Translations under genes and position numbers: made by a program
Shown here: one piece after another, positions 17,050 to 25,996 of the stretch
How the letters are laid out: every line of letters begins with the position of its first letter
How positions within the stretch are numbered: the first letter of the stretch is position 1
NCBI RefSeq assembly: GCF_000814825.1
Contig: NZ_CP009302.1
Span: 1,860,001-1,924,000 of the forward strand
DNA length: 64,000 bases
Source of the DNA: Berryella intestinalis
GTDB lineage: Bacteria; Actinomycetota; Coriobacteriia; Coriobacteriales; Eggerthellaceae
Direction: 5' to 3'
The notes under the pieces: generated by a model
What the model was told of the DNA's origin: nothing
What the model saw: the letters and a program-made list of their open reading frames with translations, nothing else
Databases searched by the model: none

Positions 17050-18935
17050 TATGCCGTCTCCGGAGCAGGAGCGGGCTTGCCGAGGGGCTCGACGTAGAAC
17101 AGCACCGTGCCGAACTCGACCGGGGACCCGTCCTCGACGCAGATCTCGCGCACCGTGCCCACCTCGTCGGCGGCGATCTCGTTCATCAGCTTCATCGCCT
17201 CGACGATGCAAAGCGTCTGGCCGGCCGCAACCTCGTCGCCCACCTGGACGAAGGCCGGCTCGCCCGGGGCGGGCGCCGCATAGAAGGTGCCCACCATCGG
17301 GGCCTCGACCGGTTTCCATGAAGCGGGTCGGGCAGCCTCGTCGGAAACGGGGGCGGCGGCCGGAGCCGCGGCAGCAGGGACGGCGGGAGCGGCCGCGACA
17401 GGTGCGGCGGCGGCCGGAGCAGCCGCTACGGCGCCGGGCATGCGCACGGCGACGCGGACGCCTTCCTCTTCAACCAGGATCTCGCCCACGCCGCTTTCTT
17501 CAGCGATGCGAACCAGCTCTCGGATCTGATTGATATCCACGTAATCGCCCTCCTTGGTAGCGCTCGATTCCTCTGCCATGAGGAACTCGACCTTCTCTTG
17601 CGTGCGGTGCTTGCTCAGATACGTACGCGCCTCGTTCGGGAACAGGGCGTACATCAACACGTCCTCTTCGCTCTGAGCGAGATCGCCGATCTCCTCGGCA
17701 ACCTCGTCGAACGTAGTGGTGACCAGCGATCCGGGCGCGACATTCGCATCGAGCACGTCGGAGTCGCCCACGACCTTCTTCAGGATCTCCTTATCGACGC
17801 GACCGGGAGCCTTGCCGTAGTAGCCGCACAGATAGTCCTTCATCTCGCGCGACACGACGCCCCAACGACGGCCCGTCAGCACGTTGAACACGGCCTGCGT
17901 GCCCACGATCTGCGACAGGGGCGTGACCAGCGGGGGGTAGCCCACTTCGGCGCGCACCTTGGGGATCTCGGCCATAACCTCGGGCAGGCGGTCCTCGGCG
18001 TTCTGGACGGCCAGCTGGGCCATGAGGTTGGACATCATGCCGCCGGGAACCTGATGCGAGTACACCTGCATATGGGTGAGCGAGGACACGCCGCGGTTGA
18101 AGTGGCCGCGCTTGCGCACTTCCTCCCAGTAATTCGAGATCTCGAACAAAAGCTCGAGGTCGAGCCCGGTATCGTACGCGCTTTCCTGCAACGCGGCCGT
18201 CACCATCTCGACGGCGGGATGCGAGTTGCCGAACGCCAGCGGGGCGTGGGCCGTATCGGCGATGGCGGCGCCCGCCTCGGCGGCTTTCAGGATGTTCGCC
18301 GGGGCCATGCCGCCGACGTAGTGGCAGTGCACGTGAACAGGCAGGCCGATCTCGGCGTTGAACGCCTTCACGATGCGCTCGGTGCGATACGGGGTGAGCA
18401 GGCCGGCCATGTCCTTGATGGCGATGGTGTCGGCGCCCAGCTCCTTGAGCTGCTGGGCGTACTCGATGTAGCTATCCAGCGTGTGGACCGGCGAGACGGT
18501 GTAGGAGATGGCTCCCTCGAAATGCCCGCCGCATGCCTTGATGGCCTCGGCGTTGTCCACCACGTTGCGGATGTCGTTCAAGGCGTCGAACACGCGGAAC
18601 ACGTGGACGCCGTTTCGCTTCGCCGCTTCGATGAAGTGGTTGACGATGTCCTTCGAGTAATGCTTGTAACCAACCAGGTTCTGACCGCGGGAAAGCATGG
18701 CGAGCGGCGTGTTGGGCGCGTTCGCCTTGATGGAGCGCAGGCGCTCCCAGGGATTTTCGTCCAAGAACCGCAGGCAGGTGTCGAACGTCGCGCCGCCCCA
18801 CGCCTCGATAGCCCAGTACCCCACCTTGTCCATCTTCGGCAGGATGGGAAGCATATCGCCGATATGCATGCGGGTAGCCCACAAGCTCTGCTGGCCATCG
18901 CGGATCGTAGTGTCCATGATGTGGAGCTTCGACAT
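17049..18935 (-). CDS. Pyruvate/oxaloacetate-type carboxyltransferase fused to AccB biotin carrier
   Basis: 628 residues from the ATG at 18935, which follows AAGGAGGC. Residues 1-450 are a PycB/OadA-type carboxyltransferase: DTTIRDGQQSLWATR at the N-terminus, IKDMAGLLTPY, and VHVHCHYVGG with the metal-binding His pair. Residues about 465-500 match the N-terminal helix of AccB (INQIRELVRIAEESGVGEI), an alanine/proline linker follows, and residues about 540-620 are the biotinyl domain with the EAMKLMNE biotin site. With accC it would form a biotin carboxylase such as pyruvate carboxylase. The biotin part could also be made alone from an internal ATG at 17580, but no strong ribosome site precedes it. 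No AccA/AccD partners are nearby. Confidence 0.9.
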   Translation of the reverse strand: MSKLHIMDTTIRDGQQSLWATRMHIGDMLPILPKMDKVGYWAIEAWGGATFDTCLRFLDENPWERLRSIKANAPNTPLAMLSRGQNLVGYKHYSKDIVNHFIEAAKRNGVHVFRVFDALNDIRNVVDNAEAIKACGGHFEGAISYTVSPVHTLDSYIEYAQQLKELGADTIAIKDMAGLLTPYRTERIVKAFNAEIGLPVHVHCHYVGGMAPANILKAAEAGAAIADTAHAPLAFGNSHPAVEMVTAALQESAYDTGLDLELLFEISNYWEEVRKRGHFNRGVSSLTHMQVYSHQVPGGMMSNLMAQLAVQNAEDRLPEVMAEIPKVRAEVGYPPLVTPLSQIVGTQAVFNVLTGRRWGVVSREMKDYLCGYYGKAPGRVDKEILKKVVGDSDVLDANVAPGSLVTTTFDEVAEEIGDLAQSEEDVLMYALFPNEARTYLSKHRTQEKVEFLMAEESSATKEGDYVDINQIRELVRIAEESGVGEILVEEEGVRVAVRMPGAVAAAPAAAAPVAAAPAVPAAAAPAAAPVSDEAARPASWKPVEAPMVGTFYAAPAPGEPAFVQVGDEVAAGQTLCIVEAMKLMNEIAADEVGTVREICVEDGSPVEFGTVLFYVEPLGKPAPAPETA

Positions 18936-18976
18936 GCACGCCTCCTTATCAGTTCGCGAAACAGGGTAGTCTTCAC

Positions 18977-18982
18977 AGTATA
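18977..18982 (-). promoter_or_regulatory. Candidate -10 of the carboxylase operon
   Basis: TATACT on the minus strand, 42 bases before the start of the carboxyltransferase gene. No good -35 is seen. The same hexamer precedes rpsA and guaB. Confidence 0.4.
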
Positions 18983-19075
18983 GAAGACCCCGCCGCGCAA
19001 ATGGTTTCGGACAGGTATATTTCACCGAGACGGCAGACGGGCGGCAGATGCGCGGCAACGATCGCGCCGCAGGAT

Positions 19076-19106
19076 GAAAAAGCCGCCCGCGACCTGCGAA
19101 CGGCTC
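19076..19106 (-). terminator. Terminator of efp
   Basis: On the minus strand a 10-bp stem (AGCCGTTCGC pairing with GCGGGCGGCT, two G-U pairs) is followed by TTTTTC, about 55 bases after the efp stop. Confidence 0.7.
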
Positions 19107-19160
19107 TCTCGTTTTCGTATGTTTCCCAACGTCGGGACCCGCACCTTGGCGGGAAGCCGG

Positions 19161-19721
19161 CTAGACGCGCTTGATGAAGCGGCCGTCGCGGGTGTCGACC
19201 TGCAAAACGTCGCCCACCTCGATGTACATGGGAACCTGGATGGTGGCGCCCGTCTGAAGCGTCGCGGGCTTGGTGCCGCCCTGGACGGTATCGCCCTTGA
19301 AGCCGGGGTCGGTCTCGGTGACCTCGAGCTCGACGAACATCTGGGGCTCGACGTTGATCAGCTCCTCGCCAGCGTAGTGGAGCGTGACCTCGTCGTTTTC
19401 TTTCAGCCACTTGGCAGCGTCGCCCACCGTGGCCTCGGGGATGGCCATCTGCTCGTAAGAGCTGGTGTCCATGAAGTTGAAGTCGGCGCCGTCGTTGTAC
19501 AGGTACTGCATGGTGCGCTGCTCGAGACGGACCGAGTCGAACTTGGTTCCGGCGTTGAAGGTGTAGTCGACCACGCGGCCCGTCTTGATGTCGCGCAGCT
19601 TGGTGCGCACGAACGCACCGCCCTTTCCGGGCTTCACGTGCTGGAACTCGACGATGGTACACATCTTGCCGTTGTTGACGATGCACATCCCGTTCTTGAA
19701 ATCTGCCGTGGAAATGGCCAT
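19161..19721 (-). CDS. efp: Elongation factor P
   Basis: 186 residues from the ATG at 19721, behind GAGAGGA. All three EF-P domains are present: the KOW-like N-domain with VKPGKGGAFVRTKLRD, the OB domain II (MFVELEVTETDPG) and domain III with the closing VPMYIEVGDVLQVDTRDGRFIKRV. The tip loop reads KPGKGGAF, where a lysine sits at the usual modification site, the PGKGxA form seen in many actinobacteria and firmicutes. EF-P relieves ribosome stalling at polyproline, relevant here because both surface proteins at the right end are proline-rich. Confidence 0.97.
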   Translation of the reverse strand: MAISTADFKNGMCIVNNGKMCTIVEFQHVKPGKGGAFVRTKLRDIKTGRVVDYTFNAGTKFDSVRLEQRTMQYLYNDGADFNFMDTSSYEQMAIPEATVGDAAKWLKENDEVTLHYAGEELINVEPQMFVELEVTETDPGFKGDTVQGGTKPATLQTGATIQVPMYIEVGDVLQVDTRDGRFIKRV

Positions 19722-19825
19722 GGGGAAAATCCTCTCCGTATCCCGCTTCGCGCGATCGCGGCGCCTCGACGGGCCCGAAAGGGACGAGCGAGGTCGCATA
19801 AGCGGCGCTTCTGTATTTTCAACCG

Positions 19826-21550
19826 TTAGATTATAACCATTTCATGAGGTGAAGTGCCGAATATCTTATAACCTTCATCGGTGAGCACCCCGCAGTCCTC
19901 CAAGCGCATGCCGAACTCCCCCGGAACGTAGATGCCGGGTTCGACCGTGACCACGCAACCGGCGGGCAGCGGGCGGTCGTTTCGGGGGGAGAGGGTGGGC
20001 TGCTCGTGGATGTCGATGCCCACGCCGTGGCCCAGACCGTGGCCCATAAGTCCGCCGAACCCACCGCTGGCCAGGACCTCTTCTGCCATCTCGTGAGCCT
20101 CCCGACCGGTCATGCCCGGCATGAGGGCCGCCTCGACCGTCTCGTTCGCACGGCGCAGGACCTCGTAGGCCTCGGCCAGGCGCGCCGAGGGTTCGCCGAT
20201 GAACACCGTACGCGTCATGTCGGAGCAGTACCCGTACGCGCGGGCCCCGAAGTCCATGACCACGCACTGGCCGGCCTCCAGGCGCGTGTCGCCCGGAATG
20301 GCATGGGGGCTTGCGCCGTTTGCCCCGGTCGCCACGATCGAGCTGAACGCCAACCCGCGCGCGCCGTGGCGCATCATGTAGTCCTCGAGCTCGATCTGAA
20401 CCTCCCGCTCGGTCATGCCCGGCTTCATGAAGCGAACGATGTGGGCGAACGCCGCATCGGTCACCGCCTGGGCCGCGCGCAGGCGCGCGATCTCGCCAGC
20501 GTCCTTCACCGCGCGCAGGCCGATCAAGGCCCCCGACGTCTCCTGCAAGGAAACGCCGCACGGCGCCCCTTCGGCCGCCGCGACCAACGCGCGCCACTCC
20601 TTCAGCAGCACGTCGTCTTCGAAACCAAGCGCCAGGGAACGGCCCCCGAGCCGATCGCAGGCCGCACCGATCACCGCACGGGCATGGGAGACGCGCTCGT
20701 CGCTTACGGCCACCAGCCATCCGGCGGCGTCGGCTGCCTGCCGGGCCGCGTGGGAATACCGCGAGTCGGTGTGAAGCAGCGCCCCGTCTTGCGTGATCAG
20801 AAGCGCATGGGCGCGCTCGTCGTCGAACACGTCTTCGAACGCCGTCGCCCACGCGATATCGGACGTGCCCAGGGCGCAGAACGCGTCGAGCCCCTGCTCC
20901 TGCAGGAAATCGCCGACCAGGCGCAGCCTGCGTGCAGCCGACTCTCCGGCGTCGGGCAGGTTGCGCACCTCCAGCGCCTGCCGCTCGAAGGGGTCCGCAG
21001 CCGCAACGTCGCGCGGCGCGAGAGCGCGACCGAGCGGCGCCTGCGCAGAAGGCGCATCCTCGCAGGTCGCGGGAGGGCAACCTGCGCCATCACCGCAACC
21101 CGCCTGCCGATCGGCGCGCTGCGACAGCAGATCGACGGCGTCGAGGTACCCGCGCACGCCGCGCCCCTTGATCTGGGCGACGCATACCGGGGCGATCACC
21201 GAGTGCGCGCGAAAGCCCTCGCGCTGCGCGATGTCGGAAAGATGCACCTCCACCGTCGCGATCCCCGACGCGGCCACCGCGTCGCGCAGCGCGATGGAAT
21301 AGTGCGTGTGGGCGGCCGGGTTGTACACGATCCCGTCGAACGAACCGCGGGCCTCCTGTATGCACTCGATAAGCTCAGACTCGCTGTTCGACTGGAAGCA
21401 CTCGACCTCGACGCCCTTCGACGCGGCGTGGTCGGCAACGGCGCGCTCCAGCTCGCCGAGCGTCTGGGACCCGTACACCTCGGGTTCGCGCTCGCCCAGC
21501 ATATTCATGTTCGGCCCGTTCAAGACCAGTATCCTCATCCGATGGCCCAT
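19826..21550 (-). CDS. aroQ: Fusion of type II 3-dehydroquinate dehydratase (AroQ) and M24 Xaa-Pro peptidase
   Basis: 574 residues in one uninterrupted frame. The start at 21550 was chosen for its AGG box at suitable spacing; an in-frame ATG at 21538 is an alternative. Residues 5-150 are AroQ: VLNGPNMNMLGERE, the Tyr in EVYGSQTL, QSNSESELIE, NPAAHTHYSIALRDA and VHLSDIAQREGFRAHS. After a 40-residue linker, residues about 195-330 form a creatinase-like N-domain and 335-570 an M24 peptidase with metal ligands in VMDFGARAYGYCSDMTR, MGHGLGHGVGIDIHE, VTVEPGIY and GMRLEDCG. The first part dehydrates 3-dehydroquinate; the second should cleave N-terminal Xaa-Pro bonds. Neighbours aroB, aroK, aroC and aroE support the first role. 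Confidence 0.92.
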   Translation of the reverse strand: MGHRMRILVLNGPNMNMLGEREPEVYGSQTLGELERAVADHAASKGVEVECFQSNSESELIECIQEARGSFDGIVYNPAAHTHYSIALRDAVAASGIATVEVHLSDIAQREGFRAHSVIAPVCVAQIKGRGVRGYLDAVDLLSQRADRQAGCGDGAGCPPATCEDAPSAQAPLGRALAPRDVAAADPFERQALEVRNLPDAGESAARRLRLVGDFLQEQGLDAFCALGTSDIAWATAFEDVFDDERAHALLITQDGALLHTDSRYSHAARQAADAAGWLVAVSDERVSHARAVIGAACDRLGGRSLALGFEDDVLLKEWRALVAAAEGAPCGVSLQETSGALIGLRAVKDAGEIARLRAAQAVTDAAFAHIVRFMKPGMTEREVQIELEDYMMRHGARGLAFSSIVATGANGASPHAIPGDTRLEAGQCVVMDFGARAYGYCSDMTRTVFIGEPSARLAEAYEVLRRANETVEAALMPGMTGREAHEMAEEVLASGGFGGLMGHGLGHGVGIDIHEQPTLSPRNDRPLPAGCVVTVEPGIYVPGEFGMRLEDCGVLTDEGYKIFGTSPHEMVII

Positions 21551-21557
21551 AAGCGGC

Positions 21558-22661
21558 CTACCTTTCCGCATACGCATGCAGAGCCGAGGACAGCTCGTCG
21601 TCGCCGACGGCGACGAGCTCCCAGAGCGCCACATCCGACAGAAGCACGAACCTCGCCTCGCCCTGCCGGGCCTTCTTATCGTGCGCCATGGCCTCGACCA
21701 GCGACTCGATCGGGGGCAGCTCGCCCATCCGGGGCAGGCCCAGCGCATCGAGCAGCTCGTTTTGAGCCGACGCGAAATCGCCCGATGCCATCCCGCGGCG
21801 CTCGGCCAAAAAAGCGGCGAACCTCATGCCCTCGGCGACGGCGCTACCGTGGGAAACCGTGCCGTAGCCCAGCGCGCTTTCCAGCGCATGGCCCAGCGTG
21901 TGCCCGTAATTCAGGCACGCGCGCACGCCGTTTGTCTCCATCACGTCGCGGGCCACCACGTCGGCTTTGAACACCACCGAGCGGGCCACCGCCTCGGCCG
22001 CCGCGTCGTAATCGCGGGCCGCCAGGTCGCCCGCGTGCTCCAGAAGCCAGAAGAAGAAATCGTCCGACCCGACCAGCGCCGACTTCGCGATCTCGGCCAA
22101 ACCGCATGCCCACTCCCGGTCGTCGAGGCTTTCGAGCGACCCTTGGTCGGCGCACACGTAGGACGGCTGCCAGAAGCTGCCTACCAGGTTCTTTCCCGCC
22201 GAGAGGTTCACGGCGGTCTTGCCTCCCACCGACGAGTCGACCATGGCCAGAAGCGTGGTGGGAACCTGCACCAGCGCAACGCCGCGCATGTACGACGACG
22301 CGACGAACCCTGCCAGATCCCCCACGACGCCGCCGCCCAGCGCCACCACGACGCAGGTGCGGTCGAGATTCAGCGAGGCCATCGCGTCCCAGATCTCGTG
22401 GGCGACGTCGAGGGTCTTGCTCGCTTCGCCGGCCGGGACCACGACGTCGGCCACCTGGTAGCCGACAGCTTTCAGCGAGGCCTTCGCTTGGGAAAGGTAG
22501 AGCGGCGCCACGTTGTCGTCGCTGACGACGAGGACGCGGCGGCGCGGCGCGAGGGCGGGGACCGCCGCCATCGACGCACCCAGGCCCTCGATCAGCCCCG
22601 ATCCCACCCGGACCGCGTACTCGACACCTCCGGGCAGCTCTACGAGGACTTTCGTAGCCAC
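21558..22661 (-). CDS. aroB: 3-dehydroquinate synthase
   Basis: 367 residues, starting at a GTG at 22661 that lies inside the end of aroK (22-base overlap) behind AGGAGGAAGGGAG. The frame is open further upstream, but that part encodes aroK in another frame. Markers are the NAD-binding VVALGGGVVGDLAGFVASSYMRG, the TTLLAMVDSSVGGKTAVN segment and the zinc-site NYGHTLGHALES. It cyclises DAHP to 3-dehydroquinate. The length agrees with the family (about 360). Confidence 0.95.
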   Translation of the reverse strand: MATKVLVELPGGVEYAVRVGSGLIEGLGASMAAVPALAPRRRVLVVSDDNVAPLYLSQAKASLKAVGYQVADVVVPAGEASKTLDVAHEIWDAMASLNLDRTCVVVALGGGVVGDLAGFVASSYMRGVALVQVPTTLLAMVDSSVGGKTAVNLSAGKNLVGSFWQPSYVCADQGSLESLDDREWACGLAEIAKSALVGSDDFFFWLLEHAGDLAARDYDAAAEAVARSVVFKADVVARDVMETNGVRACLNYGHTLGHALESALGYGTVSHGSAVAEGMRFAAFLAERRGMASGDFASAQNELLDALGLPRMGELPPIESLVEAMAHDKKARQGEARFVLLSDVALWELVAVGDDELSSALHAYAER

Positions 22662-23257
22662 AGCACTCCCTTCCTCCTCAAAACGGACCGCAGCTCGTAG
22701 GCCACCGAGCCCGTGCTCCTGTCGGCGGTTCTCACGGTGTAATCCGCCACCTCTTCGTACAGAGGGCCGCGCTCCTCGCAGATCCGCTCGGCATTGTCCA
22801 GGTCGCCGAACAGCGGGCGCCGCTCGAAGTTCCTGATGCGCTTCGCCGCGTCGTGCGCGGTGATCTGAAGATGCACCACGAACCCGGAGCGCTTCAGGAT
22901 CTCGCGGTTCTCGGGCGTGACGACGACCCCGCCGCCGCATGAGATGAACTGGGGTCCCGCCGCGGCAAGCTCGCGCAGCACCTCCGTTTCGACCTTCCGG
23001 AAGCCCGCCTCGCCCTCTTCGGCGAAGATCTCCGCGATCTTCCGCTCGCAGCGGCGCTCGATGTAGCGATCCATGTCCACCGAAGCCGAGCCCGCGATGC
23101 GGGCGAGGCGGCGCACGACCGAGGTCTTGCCGGCGCCCATGAAGCCCACGAAGAACACGGGCTTCCGCAGCACCCAGGTCCCCTCGTCGGGCTTCTTCTC
23201 GCAGGGGCGCTTCTTGCGGAAGTCATGCACGGGGCGCTCGCCCTTCGACCCCGTCAT
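22640..23257 (-). CDS. aroK: Shikimate kinase
   Basis: 205 residues. Residues 31-200 are a P-loop kinase: VFFVGFMGAGKTSVVRRLA (Walker A), DMDRYIERR with the shikimate-binding Asp, FRKVETEVL and FISCGGGVV (shikimate-binding glycines), and the lid RRPLFGD. The N-terminus carries about 28 extra basic residues; the ATG at 23257 overlaps the aroC stop by four bases, supporting this start. The 3' end overlaps aroB. It phosphorylates shikimate with ATP. Confidence 0.94.
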   Translation of the reverse strand: MTGSKGERPVHDFRKKRPCEKKPDEGTWVLRKPVFFVGFMGAGKTSVVRRLARIAGSASVDMDRYIERRCERKIAEIFAEEGEAGFRKVETEVLRELAAAGPQFISCGGGVVVTPENREILKRSGFVVHLQITAHDAAKRIRNFERRPLFGDLDNAERICEERGPLYEEVADYTVRTADRSTGSVAYELRSVLRRKGVLWLRKSS

Positions 23258-24426
23258 CTGGACATCGTCCTGATGCGCTGGCGGTACGATTTGATGGCGG
23301 AGCGGATGTCGCGCATGTCGTCGCGCCCGAACTTATCGAGGTACGCGTTGGCCAACACGAACGCCACCTGGGCCTCGGCGACCACCGCCGCAGCCGGCAC
23401 CGCGCACACGTCGCTTCGCTCGCGCGAAGCCTCCGTCGGCTCCAGCGTATCCAGATCGATGGTTCCAAGCGCATGCCCCAGCGTGGGGATGGGCTTCATG
23501 GCGCAGGTCACGATAAGGGGAAGGCCCGTGGTCATGCCGCCCTCGAGGCCGCCCGCGCGGTTGCTGGACCGCGTGAACCCGCGGCCGCGGTCGAGCTCGA
23601 TGGCGTCGTGCACCCGGGACCCGACGAGTTCCGCCGCACCGAACCCCAGCCCGAACTCGACGCCTTTGATGGCCGGGATGCCGAACAGAGCCGCGCCTAT
23701 CTGGGAGGTCAGCCGGCTTTCTGGCTGGGAGTACCCGCCCAGACCCGGGACGAGGCCCAACGCCACCACGCGAAACGTGCCGCCCAGGCTCTCGCCCGCC
23801 GCGGCCGCATCGTCTATCGCGCGCTTCATGGCCCGGGTCGCCTCCGCGTCGGGGCAGCGCACCTCGGACATCTCGATATCGAGCGGCTTGTAGTCGGGCG
23901 CGCTGAGCAGCGGGTCGTCCTCGCCCAGGCGCGCGTCCCCGATGGAGCTGACGTACGAGAACACCTCCACCCCCACGTCGGCCAGGAACTCGCGCGCGAT
24001 GGACGCGGCGGCGACCAGCGAGGCGGTGGATCGGGCGCTCGCGCGCTCCAGCACGTCGCGGCAGTCCTCCGTCCCTATTTTGACCGCCCCCACCAGATCG
24101 GCGTGACCCGGACGCGGCGTGACCTCGCGTTTCAGGGTGCGGGGGGCCGACTCGAACGCCGCCATCCGCTCCGACCAGTTCGCCCAGTCCCTGTTCTCGA
24201 TCACCAGGGTGACGGGAGATCCCAGCGTTTTGCCGAACCGCACGCCCGAGGTGACGCGCGCGGCGTCGGCCTCGATAGACTGGCGCGCACCGCGCCCATA
24301 ACCGCTCTGACGCCGCTTGAGGTCGGCGTTGATGTGCTTCTCGGATATCTTGAGTCCCGCGGGAACCCCCTCGACGATGGCAGTCAATTCGGGGCCGTGG
24401 CTCTCGCCTGCCGTCAGATAACGCAT
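23254..24426 (-). CDS. aroC: Chorismate synthase
   Basis: 390 residues from the ATG at 24426 (GAGGAAG upstream); an ATG eight codons earlier has no better site. It begins MRYLTAGESHGPELTAIVEG, with RRQSGYGRGARQ, RPGHADLVGAVK, SARSTASLVAAA and the C-terminal LEGGMTTGLPL that form the FMN and EPSP sites. It converts EPSP to chorismate using reduced FMN. Upstream lies aroE after a 60-base gap; downstream aroK overlaps. Confidence 0.96.
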   Translation of the reverse strand: MRYLTAGESHGPELTAIVEGVPAGLKISEKHINADLKRRQSGYGRGARQSIEADAARVTSGVRFGKTLGSPVTLVIENRDWANWSERMAAFESAPRTLKREVTPRPGHADLVGAVKIGTEDCRDVLERASARSTASLVAAASIAREFLADVGVEVFSYVSSIGDARLGEDDPLLSAPDYKPLDIEMSEVRCPDAEATRAMKRAIDDAAAAGESLGGTFRVVALGLVPGLGGYSQPESRLTSQIGAALFGIPAIKGVEFGLGFGAAELVGSRVHDAIELDRGRGFTRSSNRAGGLEGGMTTGLPLIVTCAMKPIPTLGHALGTIDLDTLEPTEASRERSDVCAVPAAAVVAEAQVAFVLANAYLDKFGRDDMRDIRSAIKSYRQRIRTMSR

Positions 24427-24486
24427 GGGCTTCCTCGTTTCACGATCCATTCCGACCGATTGTAACGCATGGTCGCCCGCACCAGG

Positions 24487-25449
24487 CTACGCAGAGGCGA
24501 GCGCGACAAACCCTGCAGCTTGCGCCATGGTGCCGAACAGATCGAGCTCCCCGAAATCCACCGCCCGGCCGGATGCCGCCGCGATGCCGCGCAAACCGCA
24601 CTCCGCCTGGGCCACCAGCATCCCCTCGCCGTCAAACGCCCGGCAGCCCGCTTGGCGGGCCGCCCTGACAAGCGCGGTTTCGCCATGGCCGTACACGACG
24701 TCGAACACGGTCTGCCCCGGAGACAGCAGCGCCGTGTCAAACGGGGCCGGGTCCTGCGCATGCATGCCGAGCGAGGTCGCGTCGACGACGAGGTCGGCCG
24801 CCGCGAGGTCGTCTGCGGCAGAGGCGTAGTCGAACGCCCTCAGGCGCGCCGGCGCGTCGGCAAGATCCGCCCCATCGGCCTTTCCACCCGCAAGCGGGGC
24901 GGCCGCCTCGGAGGAATCGAGCCGTCCGAGCGCATCGAGGTAGCGGTCGCGGGCATCGGCCGTACGCCGTGCGTCCCGCCCTGCCAAAGATACGCGGGAA
25001 GCCCCCGCCGCGAGGACGGCATGCACGATCGCCAGCGCCGTCGGACCCGTTCCGCACACCGCGACGCGCACGCCGGAAAAGCTTATGCCGCGGCGTTCGA
25101 GGTAAGCCACGCAGCCCGCGCCATCGACGTTGTCGGCGACCAGCCCGTCATCCGTGCGCACCAGCAGGTTCGCACCGCCCGACAGCTGCGCCGCCAGCGT
25201 GCTGCGCGCCGCCGCCTGCAGGGCGAGGGGCTTGAAGGGCGTCGTCACGTTCAGGGCGAGGAAGCCCGCACCATGCATGAAGCGCAGCGCCTCGTCCGCA
25301 TCCTCGATGTCCATCAGGCCGTATTCCCAGGGAAGGCCCAACTCCCGATACGCTGCGTTGTGCATGGCGGGAGACTTCGAATGGGAAACCGGATGTCCCA
25401 CCACGTACAGGCGCTCGACGATACCGGCCTTGTCGAATCCAGATGCCAT
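24487..25449 (-). CDS. aroE: Shikimate dehydrogenase
   Basis: 320 residues. The shikimate-binding HPVSHSKSPAMHN lies near residue 20, the catalytic Lys in NVTTPFKPLA near residue 72 and the Asp in DNVDGAG near 108. The dinucleotide loop is VAVCGTGPTALA. It is longer than typical AroE (about 275) because of an alanine-rich insert around residues 170-200. It reduces 3-dehydroshikimate with NADPH. It is three bases after the YqeG gene. Confidence 0.93.
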   Translation of the reverse strand: MASGFDKAGIVERLYVVGHPVSHSKSPAMHNAAYRELGLPWEYGLMDIEDADEALRFMHGAGFLALNVTTPFKPLALQAAARSTLAAQLSGGANLLVRTDDGLVADNVDGAGCVAYLERRGISFSGVRVAVCGTGPTALAIVHAVLAAGASRVSLAGRDARRTADARDRYLDALGRLDSSEAAAPLAGGKADGADLADAPARLRAFDYASAADDLAAADLVVDATSLGMHAQDPAPFDTALLSPGQTVFDVVYGHGETALVRAARQAGCRAFDGEGMLVAQAECGLRGIAAASGRAVDFGELDLFGTMAQAAGFVALASA

Positions 25450-25452
25450 GCC

Positions 25453-25983
25453 CTACTCCTTCGCTTGAGAGGAAACCGACGTGGGCGCACCCTCGGGAAT
25501 GCGGTCGCCCACCACCCTGCGCTCGATGTGGCGCAGCGCCGCCATATGGGGAAGGTCCTGCTCGACCAAAGGCGCTATCAGGTACGACTTCATGCCCACC
25601 AGCTTCGCTCCCACCACGTCGGTGCAGATCTGGTCTCCCACCATAACCGTCTCGCCCACCGAGGCGCCGCACATCCGCGTCGCGCGCATGTATCCGAAAG
25701 GCAGCGGCTTCATCGCTTTGGCCACGATCGGAAGCCCCAGCTCGTCGGCAAGATCGTACACATTCGCATGGCAGTTGTTGGAAAGCAGGCACACCGCGGC
25801 GCCCCGCTCGCGCACCCGGTCGAGCCACACGCGCACATCGAGCGGGACCTCGTGGTTGTCCCGCCGGCGGATGGTGTTGTCGATGTCCAGCAAAACGAAA
25901 CGTAGACCGCGGCCCAGAAGGTCGCGGTCTACGTCGATGCGGGACACGCGGGAAAAATACCGATCGGGAGCGAACAGCCCCAT
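25453..25983 (-). CDS. YqeG-family HAD IIIA-type phosphatase
   Basis: 176 residues. HAD motif I is LLDIDNTIRRRD near residue 32, motif II LLSNNCH, a conserved Lys in AKAMKPLPFGY, and motif III VMVGDQICTDVVGAKLVGM. This order matches the YqeG subfamily, linked by homology to phosphatidylglycerophosphate phosphatase (GEP4-like). YqeG genes commonly precede aroE in this class of operon. The substrate is inferred from family only. The ATG at 25983 has GGAGGGGAG upstream. Confidence 0.88.
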   Translation of the reverse strand: MGLFAPDRYFSRVSRIDVDRDLLGRGLRFVLLDIDNTIRRRDNHEVPLDVRVWLDRVRERGAAVCLLSNNCHANVYDLADELGLPIVAKAMKPLPFGYMRATRMCGASVGETVMVGDQICTDVVGAKLVGMKSYLIAPLVEQDLPHMAALRHIERRVVGDRIPEGAPTSVSSQAKE

Positions 25984-25996
25984 GCGCTCCCCTCCT

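Noticed and set aside
17049-17580. An independent accB gene
   Set aside because: The frame is continuous with the carboxyltransferase and no strong ribosome site precedes the internal ATG; kept as an alternative product only.
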